From an uncultured Pseudomonadales bacterium (lineage in GTDB: Bacteria; Pseudomonadota; Gammaproteobacteria; Pseudomonadales; Azotimanducaceae): a stretch of 64,000 bases of DNA. The notes under the pieces were generated by a model. It saw only the letters and a program-made list of their open reading frames with translations. It was not told the DNA's origin and did not search any database. Position 1 is the stretch's first letter; the number at the start of each line of letters is the position of its first letter. The translations under genes and the position numbers were made by a program. The stretch spans positions 3,642,291 to 3,706,290 of the forward strand of contig OY282460.1 of NCBI GenBank assembly GCA_958296295.1, read 5' to 3'. Shown piece by piece: positions 1 through 7,763 of this stretch.

Positions 1-215
1 TCCACCGACGAGGCGCCCGCCCCCACCAAAGCGGCGCAGCGCTCCGCATTGGTGCGCATCTCGCGCAGACGCGCGTCCAGCCCGTGCCGCTTCGATTCGC
101 GTTGCAAGCGTTCGCGGAGCGCTTGGGTGATGGCACCCGTCTTTGTTTCGCCGGTGAGCTGTGCGAGCTCGCTGGCCAGCCGGCACGTCTCCTCGTTTTT
201 GATGTTGAGACCCAT
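1..215 (-). CDS. VapB-like antitoxin, Rv0623/PSK family (3' end cut by window)
   Basis: The visible 71 codons start at ATG 213-215 and run off the left edge. The protein opens MGLNIKNEETCRLASELA and continues with TGETKTGAITQAL, the hallmark of the short Rv0623-type VapB antitoxins. In that family the N-terminal segment binds DNA and the C-terminal tail neutralises a PIN-domain VapC RNase. The Arg-rich stretch after residue 30 (RERLQRESKRHGLD) also fits the family. The cognate toxin would lie just outside the window, downstream on the minus strand. Inference: part of a cluster of type II toxin-antitoxin cassettes, since a second one follows at 378-979. Family call fairly secure, pairing unseen. 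Confidence 0.75.
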   Translation of the reverse strand, partial: MGLNIKNEETCRLASELAQLTGETKTGAITQALRERLQRESKRHGLDARLREMRTNAERCAALVGAGASSV

Positions 216-377
216 CTGTTGACTTGGCCGGAGGGTAGAAGGAGTGAGAGGACTATACCGTGCAAGCGCCGCCAAGTCTGGCGGACGTGTGATCGCAGCC
301 GCTTCTGTCTTGGACGCCTTCGCACACTTGTCGAACGCAGGCTTGGGCGTCACACGGCAGCCCGCCTGTTCATTGCC

Positions 378-733
378 TCACCACAGGCGCCGAACGCCGT
401 AGCGGTCGAAGGCGTTGTCAATGGAGACAAGCGTGAGATTCCGGGCCAGCGCTTGGGCGATCAGCATTCGGTCGAACGGATCTCAGCGTCTTCAACCGAG
501 ATTGGCAGCTCCTCGAAGCCTTGCCCCGCGATAGCACCCGCCACGTCTTCGGCCACTTCCCCCGCCTGCTGGAGCTTGCCGAGGCGATGCTTCGTAGTGA
601 TCTCCCATGCTGACGCCGCGCTCACAATCACGCCGTTGTCCGCATCCTCAATGGCGTGGCGGACCGCCACTGGCAACCGTGCGTTTCCCTCGAACCACCA
701 AAGGAAGGCGTGCGTGTCCAGCAGCAGACGCAT
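378..733 (-). pseudogene. Broken VapC-type PIN-domain toxin
   Basis: The gene starts MRLLLDTHAFLWWFEGN, a classic PIN-domain opening with the first catalytic Asp, followed by the SAASAWEITTKHRLGKL block. The reading frame then closes early at 461 after about 90 residues. In another frame the missing C-terminus follows at once: DPFDRMLIAQALARNLTLVS and then NAFDRYGVRRLW with a stop at 378-380. The residues that normally join the halves (an AGxLPxHHRD-like segment of about ten residues) are absent. So a short out-of-frame deletion at roughly 474-482 removed part of the active-site region. The upstream antitoxin gene (737-979) is intact and only 3 bp away. Family knowledge: VapC is an Mg-dependent RNase with conserved acidic residues. 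Inference: non-functional toxin beside a surviving antitoxin. Confidence 0.85.
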
Positions 734-736
734 TGG

Positions 737-979
737 TCACGCTCCGCCTTCCCAATGTGCCAACTCGTCGTCCGGCAGCGGCTCCAGAATGCTCTCATCA
801 ACGACGATCCGCCCCTTCATCGCTCCGAAACGGCGCTTGCCCTTGGGCCTGGGCCGGCAGGGAACGAGCCGGACGACCGGTTCGCCGCGACGGGCGATGA
901 CCACCTCTTCGCCAGCTTCCGCTTGGGTCAGCAGGCGGGATAGATGCGTCTTGGCTTGATGGACATTGACAGTGGGCAT
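737..979 (-). CDS. Phd/YefM-family antitoxin
   Basis: An 80-residue protein beginning MPTVNVHQAKTHLSRLL, with VVIARRGEPVVRLVP at residues 26-40. This is the typical Phd/YefM fold: an N-terminal DNA-binding half with the HxAKxxLSxLL signature, and an acidic toxin-binding tail (DESILEPLPDDELAHWEG). It lies directly upstream of the broken VapC gene on the same strand. Such antitoxins usually repress their own promoter; the upstream segment 980-1010 is duplicated at 1390-1420, which would duplicate the operator too. With its toxin broken, it may act only as a repressor or as an anti-addiction module. Family assignment is strong. Confidence 0.9.
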   Translation of the reverse strand: MPTVNVHQAKTHLSRLLTQAEAGEEVVIARRGEPVVRLVPCRPRPKGKRRFGAMKGRIVVDESILEPLPDDELAHWEGGA

Positions 980-1010
980 GGTGGGACTCTCTTGTCGACT
1001 AGAAGCATAG
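959..1010. repeat. Direct repeat copy 1: start and leader of the Phd antitoxin gene
   Basis: About 50 bp covering the first seven codons, the start codon and the leader of the intact antitoxin gene. It recurs in the same orientation at 1370-1420 with roughly five mismatches and a 1-base gap (seen by eye). Confidence 0.8.
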
Positions 1011-1369
1011 CTAGATCGAGCGTGCCCTCAACCGTGGGTGTGCGACGCTTATGCACTGGCCCTCAGGCGGCGAGAAGCAGTGGCTTAAGGTCATCCAGTT
1101 CTCGCTTACTGGCGGCGGCAGAGCTGACAAGTGTCGCTATGACTTGTGGCGATACCGAAGTCGCTATCTGGGAAGCGCTGTGGGAGGTCCATGCCGGACA
1201 TCCCTGCTGGCTCTCCTATGACGTACTCCTGGTGCGCTTCGCCCCTCGCTGGAATGTCCCGCTGGTCGGGTTGCTGCGGGCGTTGCTCGTGTTCGCTTGG
1301 CCTGATGCATTGCACCTAATCGTCCGCGCCGCCGCTCAAAACAGCTTCAACACCGCATAGCCGGCCTCA
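1011..1369. other. Stretch without a recognisable gene, between the two antitoxin repeats
   Basis: About 360 bp bounded by the two copies of the antitoxin-leader repeat. The short open frames on either strand (one plus, one minus) show no family resemblance and no clear ribosome site. It may be decayed sequence of a lost toxin-antitoxin cassette, but nothing in it proves that. Confidence 0.4.
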
Positions 1370-1420
1370 ATGGACGTTGACAGTGGGCATGATGGACTCC
1401 CTTGTGGACTAGAAGCTATG
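1370..1420 (-). pseudogene. Direct repeat copy 2: vestigial Phd antitoxin start
   Basis: On the minus strand this copy keeps the leader, the ATG (1388-1390) and codons for MPTVNVH, then hits TGA. It is a remnant of a second antitoxin gene, or a partial duplication of the first one. It ends about 17 bp from the stop of the dioxygenase gene at 1438. Confidence 0.7.
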
Positions 1421-1437
1421 GGGCGAGACCTGACTCG

Positions 1438-2424
1438 CTAGGCGGGCTCGGACCTCCCCGCCGCCGCACGGGCCTCCGCCACCGCGTCCGCCATTCCGGG
1501 CCACTCGCTCCAGATGTCGCACAACGCCTCCGGGTAAACCATGCGGTTGCGGCCCGGCCGCGCCTTCGGCGTGATGCGGAAGTAGCCCATCAGGCGTGGT
1601 TCGCTGGTTTCCACCCGGGTCGCGCTGTGCGGTGTGGCGTGCAGGATGATAGCCGCATCGCCGGGTGCGAGCCGCAGCAAGGTGGGGCGCGGCCAGAACT
1701 TGCCGTCCGGCGTGCGGGTGCCGTCCTTGCACGCTTCGCGCACGGCGTCCGGGTAGTGGCGCAGGCCCGAACGGTTCGGGGCATTGTGATCGATGCGCGG
1801 CCAATCCGGGCCGTCGGGGCCGAGCGGGCCGCCGGCGTCGCGCTGGGCGCGGAAGAAGCGTTCCATCTCGTGGTGGGCGCCTTTCAGCAGACCGACATTG
1901 CCGGCACCTTCCTGGCGCTGATCGGAGAGAGCCACCGCCACCAGCGCCGCGAAACTGGTGATGTTCGCGCCCAAGCCGGGATGCGTTCGGCGGCAGCCGT
2001 TGCGGGAGGGCTCTTGCTGCCATGCGTCGAGTTGCTCGGCGGTCATTGGCTGGTCTACGTCCTGATGCACCGCGGCGGCGCCGTTCCAAAGGCCGTCCAA
2101 GTGGCCGTGCCAGCCGAAAAACGGCGTGTCGCGGTCGCGGTAGCCGGCTTCGTTCACGCGGTCGTTCGGTTCGGCCGGGAAGCGCGTGGCCAAGTGGCAA
2201 CCGCGCGGCGGCTGAATCGGCCCTAGGGCGTTCTCCATCAGTTCGAACAAACAGGTTTCGTTGAGCAGATCGAGGAATACGGGTTCGTCGCCGCGCGGCG
2301 CTTGGCGGCGGCCGAGCGCCATGAAGATGCGTCGTCGGGCGGCGGCGACCTGCGCCTCGGAAGCTACGGCGGGCAACACCACGAAACCGTCGCGATACAG
2401 CGCCTCCCGCTCTTGCCGATCCAT
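1438..2424 (-). CDS. Phytanoyl-CoA dioxygenase (PhyH)-like Fe(II)/2-oxoglutarate oxygenase
   Basis: A 328-residue protein from ATG 2424 (MDRQEREALYRDGFVVLP), whose opening DGFVVLP is the usual start of PhyH-family oxygenases. The iron-binding HxD is visible as HGHLDG at about residue 105, and a distal ILHATPHSATR supplies the third His and an Arg for 2-oxoglutarate. The open frame extends 21 codons further upstream, but that extension is Arg/Pro-rich, overlaps the next gene and looks unreal. It follows the DctP gene (2480-3532) on the same strand, so uptake and oxidation of the same small molecule is possible, but this is inference. Substrate unknown: the family hydroxylates many compounds. 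Confidence 0.75.
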   Translation of the reverse strand: MDRQEREALYRDGFVVLPAVASEAQVAAARRRIFMALGRRQAPRGDEPVFLDLLNETCLFELMENALGPIQPPRGCHLATRFPAEPNDRVNEAGYRDRDTPFFGWHGHLDGLWNGAAAVHQDVDQPMTAEQLDAWQQEPSRNGCRRTHPGLGANITSFAALVAVALSDQRQEGAGNVGLLKGAHHEMERFFRAQRDAGGPLGPDGPDWPRIDHNAPNRSGLRHYPDAVREACKDGTRTPDGKFWPRPTLLRLAPGDAAIILHATPHSATRVETSEPRLMGYFRITPKARPGRNRMVYPEALCDIWSEWPGMADAVAEARAAAGRSEPA

Positions 2425-2479
2425 CGTCTTGCGTGTGCGCAACCTCGGCCTCGGCCCAGCGGACGGGCGCGCCGGGTGT

Positions 2480-3532
2480 TCAACCATAGCGGTACGGTCG
2501 TCCGGCCTTGTCCATCGTGGCGTTGTATTCGCGCAGAATCCGCACGACTTTGGCGTTGCGTTCGCTTTCCTTGGCGATGTCGTCCCAGAAACCGCGCGCC
2601 TCGGCCTCCACCGTGGCCCACTCCTCGTCTGGGATGGACGTGAGCTGCAACTTCGTGCCGTTCACGCGCAACTGCGCTTCGCCGCCCCAATACCAGTGCT
2701 GGCGGTAGTAGTGCGAACTGTCCATGCACAGGCGGAACAGTTCGCGCAGCTCCTCCGGCAGCGCGTTCCACTTGTCCGAGTTGGCGAAGTAGGAGCCGCA
2801 CCACGCGCCGGAGATGTTGTTGGTGAGGAAGTAGCTGGTCACGTCCGCCCAGCCCACCGTGTAGTCCTCGGTGATGCCGGACCAAGCGAGGCCGTCCAGC
2901 TCCTTCGTTTGCACCGCCACTTCCACGTCTTCCCACGGCAGCGTCACCGGCACGACGCCAAAACGGGACAGGAACCGGCCGGCGGTGGGGAACGTGAAAA
3001 TCCGCAGACCTTTCAAGTCCGCCAGCGATCGAATCGGTTTCACGGTGTTGAAGTGGCACGGATCCCAAGCCCCCGCGCTCAGCCATGTGACGCCGTCGAT
3101 CTCGTCGTAGGCCTCCCGCCAGATCTCGGCGAGCCCCCACTGGTGGAACAACGCCGGCACGTCCAAGCTGTAGCGGCAGGCGAAGGGGAAATAGCCGCCG
3201 AACACCGAGATGTCCACCGGCGCGGCGATGGAGTCGTCGTCCGATTGCACGGCGTCTATCGTGCCGCGCTGCATGGCGCGGAACAGCTCGCCGGTGGGCA
3301 CCAATTGGTCCGCGAAATAGAGCTCTATTTCCATCTGCCCGGCCGCCACCTTGTTGAACGAGTCGATGGACGGTTTGATCACGTGCTCGGCGAGCGATGC
3401 CCCGGCGTAGGTTTGCAGCCGCCACTTGATCTTCGTCTTTGGCGCGGTGTGAACGGCCGGTGCGGCCACGATCGCGCCGGTGGCGGCGGCGGTCGCCGCG
3501 GCGGTGGTGAGAAGTCTGCGTCTGTTGGCCAC
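2480..3532 (-). CDS. TRAP transporter solute-binding protein, DctP family
   Basis: A 350-residue exported protein. The N-terminus MANRRRLLTTAAATAAATGA is a twin-Arg-like signal ending near APAVHTA. The mature part has the DctP layout: a first lobe with FNKVAAGQMEIELYFADQL, AMQRGTIDAVQ, then the hallmark SLADLKGLRIFTFPTAGRFL whose Arg contacts the carboxylate of the ligand, and a long C-terminal helix (EEWATVEAEARGFWDDIAKE). Such proteins deliver organic acids to a DctQ/DctM membrane pair, but no DctQ or DctM gene lies nearby, so this is an orphan. The PhyH-like gene downstream may share the transcript. Family call strong; ligand unknown. Confidence 0.88.
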   Translation of the reverse strand: MANRRRLLTTAAATAAATGAIVAAPAVHTAPKTKIKWRLQTYAGASLAEHVIKPSIDSFNKVAAGQMEIELYFADQLVPTGELFRAMQRGTIDAVQSDDDSIAAPVDISVFGGYFPFACRYSLDVPALFHQWGLAEIWREAYDEIDGVTWLSAGAWDPCHFNTVKPIRSLADLKGLRIFTFPTAGRFLSRFGVVPVTLPWEDVEVAVQTKELDGLAWSGITEDYTVGWADVTSYFLTNNISGAWCGSYFANSDKWNALPEELRELFRLCMDSSHYYRQHWYWGGEAQLRVNGTKLQLTSIPDEEWATVEAEARGFWDDIAKESERNAKVVRILREYNATMDKAGRPYRYG

Positions 3533-3652
3533 GATCGCCTCCTTGGTTTGTATGCGCGGGTGAGTCTAGCGCGACTTCCGCACCGTGAAACGCCAGCGTG
3601 GTGTCGGTATCGGATGTTCGCTTGCGCCGGCGGTGGCGCCGGGATGCTTTGG

Positions 3653-5008
3653 CTAGGGCGAATCCCCGGCGTCGCCGTCTTCGCCGGCGGTGTGTACGCG
3701 CAGGCCGGTGACCGCGTTGGAAAGCTGCGAGACAAGGATGCGGGTACCGTCCGCGAGAGCGTCGGCGCGCACGAGGAGCTTCTGTGTTCCGAAGGCGTCC
3801 GTCGTTTCGCCGAGACGTTGGACATCTACCCCGACGAGCAGGCCGTCTTCGATGACGAACAGGCGCCGTTGGCCGTAAACCGCCTGCACCGGCACCGCGA
3901 CCACGTCAGCGATGGGTGGCAAGCGTAGTTTCAGATTCACCGCTCGGCCCAAGTCTGGCGGTGCGGCGCCGCCGTGCAGCCGCACCAGGCCATCGACGCC
4001 GGATTGGCCCTTGGCGACGGCACCGGCGAGGCGGTCGAGTTCCCCGCTGGCCCGGTAGCTACCGAAGTCCACCTCCGCCGTTGGCTTGCTGCCGGAGGCC
4101 AGCGCCCGCTCCAAGGTGGCCAAGTGCGCGGTGGGAATTTGCACGCGAATTTCCAAGGTGCCGTCGTCGTAGATTTCGGCCACCGTTCTGCCGGGCGAAA
4201 CCAACTCGCCGGGGGCCACGTCGATGCGCGTCACCCGGCCGGGAAAGGGTGCCCGGATGGCCGTTCGCGTCAAACCCACCTTAGCTTCCTCAAGGGCGGT
4301 GGCGGCGCGCTCGCGCTGCGCCTCGGCGCGCGCCAAACCGTGTTGGAACCCTTGCACCAAGCTGCGCTGTTTCGACAACGCGATTGTTTGGGAATGGCTT
4401 TCCTGCAAAGCCGCGTTCAATACCTGCTGGGAGATGGAGCCCTGCTCGCGCAGCTGGCGATGGCGTTGCGCCTTGTCCAACGCGAGCGCATGCAGCTTCT
4501 CCTGCTCCGCAAGGACGCGACGGTCGTCCGCGCCACTGTTTCTTAACGCATCGAGATTGGCCTGCGCCTCTCGAAGCTCCGCTTCGCGCCGACGAACCAG
4601 TAGCCGGGCGTCGGTTTCGTCCAATTGCACCAGCACGTCGCCGGCCGCCACGCGATCCCCCTCGCGTGCTTCCAGGCTGGCCACCGCCGCCGACACCAGC
4701 GCCGTCAGGTTTGCCGTGTTCGGCGTCTCCACCCGCCCGTACAAGCGCAGTTCCGGCGAAAACGCGCCAGCGGCGACCACTTCGCTCGACACCGGCACAC
4801 CGGTTTGCGCCGCCGGCCGCAGAACCGGCTCGGGCGCGAAGGCGATCAAACCCGTGCTAGCCAGCGCCGCGACGCCAATGACACCGAGCACCACCCAAGT
4901 CTTCATCGACACGCGACGCAGCCGCCGAACAAGCCGTCTTGAGGACAAAGCCGCCCCTTGGTCCGTCGCCTCCGACAATTCGGTTGCGTTCTCCGGCAAA
5001 GAATTCAC
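3653..5008 (-). CDS. RND efflux periplasmic adaptor (membrane fusion protein)
   Basis: A 451-residue protein of the HlyD/AcrA type. One N-terminal membrane anchor (WVVLGVIGVAALASTGLIAF, about residues 40-59) is followed by a biotinyl-lipoyl half (LVSAAVASLEAREGDRVAAG), a long alpha-hairpin with REAELREAQANLDALR, the second lipoyl half (TRTAIRAPFPGRVTRIDVAPG) and a beta-barrel ending in VAVPVQAVYGQRRLFVIEDG. The start is taken at GTG 5008 because it overlaps the stop of the pump gene in a GTGA junction, which is typical of translational coupling. Upstream codons in this frame are antisense-like. Its partner pump is destroyed by an insertion and a frameshift, so this adaptor has no functional inner-membrane partner here. 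No TolC homologue is in the window. Confidence 0.88.
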   Translation of the reverse strand: MNSLPENATELSEATDQGAALSSRRLVRRLRRVSMKTWVVLGVIGVAALASTGLIAFAPEPVLRPAAQTGVPVSSEVVAAGAFSPELRLYGRVETPNTANLTALVSAAVASLEAREGDRVAAGDVLVQLDETDARLLVRRREAELREAQANLDALRNSGADDRRVLAEQEKLHALALDKAQRHRQLREQGSISQQVLNAALQESHSQTIALSKQRSLVQGFQHGLARAEAQRERAATALEEAKVGLTRTAIRAPFPGRVTRIDVAPGELVSPGRTVAEIYDDGTLEIRVQIPTAHLATLERALASGSKPTAEVDFGSYRASGELDRLAGAVAKGQSGVDGLVRLHGGAAPPDLGRAVNLKLRLPPIADVVAVPVQAVYGQRRLFVIEDGLLVGVDVQRLGETTDAFGTQKLLVRADALADGTRILVSQLSNAVTGLRVHTAGEDGDAGDSP

Positions 5009-7270
5009 CGCGCATCCTGTGTGGCGTGTTCCAGTCGCAACCAACCGCGCGCCCGTTGTCGCAAAGGTTCCAGCCGCTCCGTGCCGTCGATGATCAGCGA
5101 CAGCAGCACCGGAATCACCACCAGCACCAGCAAAGTGCCGTACAACAGGCCGAAGCAGATGGCCGCGGCCAACGGCTTGAACATGGCGCCGATGGGCGCT
5201 TGTTCCAGCATCAGCGGAAACAGTCCGGCCATCGTCGTCAAAGAAGTGAGTATCACCGGTCGCAGCCGCCGACAAACCGCGTCTTCAATGGCTTGCGCGG
5301 CCGGCGTTCCCGCCAGCGTCAGACGTTTGTAGGTGCTCACGAGAATGATCGAGTCGTTGACGATGATGCCGGTGAGCGTGAAAAGGCCAAGCAGCGACAT
5401 CGGGTTGAGGTGCAAGCCCAGCAGCACATGCCCCAGCAGGGCGCCGGTGAGGCCAAGCGGAATCGCCGCCATCACCGCCAGCGGCCAGCTCCAAGAAGCG
5501 AACACCCACGCGAGCACGACATAAATGAGCGCCAGCGCGATGGGGAACTGAATGGCGAAATCGCGCGCCGTTTCGTCTTCCGCCAGACTGAGTTCGTCCA
5601 AGCCAGTGCTGATGCCGTACTTGCGCGCAACGCGATCCTTGATGTTCTCGTGAAAATAACCCACCACTTCGCCGCCGCTGATCACGCTGAAGTCCACGTC
5701 GCCACGAATAGTGAGCGTGCGCTGGGTGTCGTGATGGCGGATGGCGTCGATGCCGCGCCGGGCTTCGATGTTGGCGACGGTGGCCAGCGGCACCATCTCG
5801 CCGCTCGGCGTCTTCACCGGAAAACCGCCGATGCGCGAGAGGTCCGCGCGCTCCTCTTCCGGCAGCATCAAGCGAACTTCCAACTCGTTTTCGCCGTCTT
5901 GGAAAATCTGAATGCGACGGCCATCGTAGGCGGCGCGCAGTTGCCGGCCCAGGTCGCCGGTGGACAGGCCCAGCGAACGCCCGGCGGTGGTGAGGTTCAG
6001 CAGCCATTGATCCCGGCCCCAAGGCAGGTTGTCGCGCAGATTGGAAACGCGGCCAGCGTCACCAGTTCGCCGATCACTTCGTCGGCCGCGCGCTTGAGAT
6101 CGGCGGCGCTCGCGCCTTTGAGCAGAATGGAGAAATCCGACGACCAGCTGCGTTCACGGGCGATGGCCATCACATCCACCACCGGCGCGCGGCGCACGTT
6201 GTCTTGCCACGCCACCACGAACTCGTCCGCCGACAGGTTGCGTTTCTCCGGCGACACCAGCTCCACGCGAATCGACGCGAACTGCGGCCCGCTCTTGAAC
6301 TCGTTGTTGATGCTGGCGGTGTTCACCTGCACCAAGTGGTTGACGAGATTGCCGCCGCCCTGTTCGGCGTCCGTGGTCGAAAGCGCTTCCTCCAGATGCG
6401 CCAGAAACGCTCGCTTGTCGTCGTCTTCGGCACCGGAAACGAAGCGGACGTCGGCGCGGATTTCCTCGAAATCGAGGTTCAGGTTCATTTCCGTCTTCAG
6501 CCAACCTGTCAGCCACACCAGCAGCATGACGACGAACATGCCAATGGCCGCGCTCAGCACCACGGCGCGATTGGCCATCGCCAACCCCACCAAGGGTCGA
6601 AAGCGGTTTTCGCGGAAGTTCTGGAAGCCGGTGTCGAAGCGCGAACGCCACTTGCCAGGCGTTTTCGATCGGGCTCGCTCGAAGGCGTGGCGCAAGTGTC
6701 CCGGCAGGATCAGAAAGCACTCGATCAGCGAAGCCGCGATGACCACCAGCATGATGAGGGCGACTTCCCGCAGCGGCGCCTCCCCGGCGGCAACCAGCGG
6801 CGTGAACGCGCACAGCGTGGTCAGCGACGACGCCAGCACGGGCGGGAGCATGTTCTTGGCGCCGGCGGCTGCGGCATCGGCGGGCGATCTGCCGGCGTCG
6901 AACTGCGTCAGCGACTCCTCGCCGACGACGATGGCATCGTCCACAACGATGCCGAGCGCCATGATGAAACCGATGAGACTCACGGCGTTGATAGTTCCGC
7001 CCAGATAGTAGAAGCCGAGCAGGGAAGCCATGAACGTGACCGGAATGCCCATCGTCACCCAGAACGCCGAGCCGGCGCGCAGGAAGATCACCAGCGCCAC
7101 GATCACCAGCGCGAGGCCGCCGATGCCGTTGCGGACGATCAACGTCAGTTCGTCGCGGATGAACGCCCACGCCTCCAGAAAGACGTTCAGTTCCACGCCT
7201 TCCGGCAGGGTGGGACGTTCGGCGTCCAAATAGGCGTTGAGGTTGTTGGCCGCTTGCAGGGAATCGGAAT
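5005..7270 (-). pseudogene. RND efflux pump, 3' part (gene split by transposon, plus frameshift)
   Basis: This fragment encodes roughly the last 750 residues of an AcrB/MMPL-type RND permease. Typical signatures are present: LIGFIMALGIVVDDAIVVGE in the first membrane half, the central EMNLNLDFEEIRADVRFV periplasmic part, and LTGIIVNDSIILVSTYKRL in the second half. The frame is broken once inside: near 6050-6060 the phase shifts by one base (frame one reads GELVTLAAFPIC, the next frame resumes GRVSNLRDNLPWGRDQWLLN). The 5' part of the gene is at 11863-12720. Joining the parts across the 8-bp target duplication restores a continuous reading frame at the junction (FVRRDQDSDSLQAANNL) and a total close to the usual 1,040 residues. 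Two independent lesions make it a pseudogene. Confidence 0.92.
7263..7270. repeat. Target-site duplication, left copy
   Basis: ATCGGAAT directly abuts the left terminal repeat and is repeated exactly at 11863-11870. Eight base pairs is the duplication length reported for the IS1595 family. Confidence 0.95.
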
Positions 7271-7291
7271 GGGAATTATATACTTGACTAC
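7271..7291. repeat. Left terminal inverted repeat of the IS1595-family element
   Basis: A 21-bp perfect match to the reverse complement of 11842-11862. Read outward it contains TATAAT (7280-7275), a perfect -10 hexamer, although no good -35 hexamer sits 16-18 bp behind it. Confidence 0.95.
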
Positions 7292-7443
7292 GCGCTTGCC
7301 GCCTGTCGCGGCTTCTGGCGTTTCCGCTCCAGCAGCTCCTTGTTCCGCTTGAACATGCCGTCGGCGATGGCTTTGGCGCGCCGATGAGCATCCTCGGAGA
7401 CGCCATTCACGCGCCGCTCATCCTTGGCCTTGTCTTCGGTCAT
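7288..7443 (-). CDS. Small basic hypothetical protein (transposon passenger)
   Basis: A 51-residue ORF starting MTEDKAKDERRVNGVSEDAH and ending in the basic tail LERKRQKPRQAASA. An earlier start at 7479 is possible but adds an Arg-rich lead that looks non-coding. The stop TAG at 7288-7290 lies inside the left terminal repeat, so the transposon end supplies the stop codon. The charged helix-rich composition could suit a nucleic-acid binding role, but no family is recognised. Confidence 0.5.
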   Translation of the reverse strand: MTEDKAKDERRVNGVSEDAHRRAKAIADGMFKRNKELLERKRQKPRQAASA

Positions 7444-7486
7444 GTCGCGACCATACCGCGCCCGCCGGCGGCAAAGCAAGGGGCTG

Positions 7487-7726
7487 TCAAACGCGCAGCG
7501 AGTATGAGATTTCGGTTGGCACTTGCGGCTCGATCTTCTGGGCGATGAAGTTTCCTAACTCGTAGTGTTCCACGCCGAACATGGCGGCCTCGTCGAACGT
7601 GTCGAACAGGCCGACGTTGGTCTTGTCGTGATAGACCACGTACTTGTTCGCGTTCGTCTCAAGCAAAGACGGCAGATCTGACCGAAAAGCCCCGTAGTCG
7701 TCAAGAATGTCGTAAGCCATCGTCAT
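7487..7726 (-). CDS. Small hypothetical protein (transposon passenger)
   Basis: A 79-residue acidic protein beginning MTMAYDILDDYGAFRSDLP, with the segment NKYVVYHDKTNVGLFDTFDEA followed by AMFGVEHYELGNFIAQKIEP. This layout, a short beta-hairpin with a YVVYHD-like strand and an FDTFDEAAMFG helix, resembles small conserved proteins that read as 'carries a flag, then a helix per residue type', but no function is known to me. A GGGAGAG ribosome-binding sequence precedes the start; the inner ATG at 7720 is an equally good start. It lies between the methyltransferase gene and the left end, on the same strand. Confidence 0.6.
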   Translation of the reverse strand: MTMAYDILDDYGAFRSDLPSLLETNANKYVVYHDKTNVGLFDTFDEAAMFGVEHYELGNFIAQKIEPQVPTEISYSLRV

Positions 7727-7763
7727 CTCTCTCCCGGTTGTTGTCCGCTTGAAGGGTCGGCCG

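Noticed and set aside
1106..1315. Possible small minus-strand gene between the antitoxin repeats
   Set aside because: No ribosome site, no family likeness and low-complexity composition.
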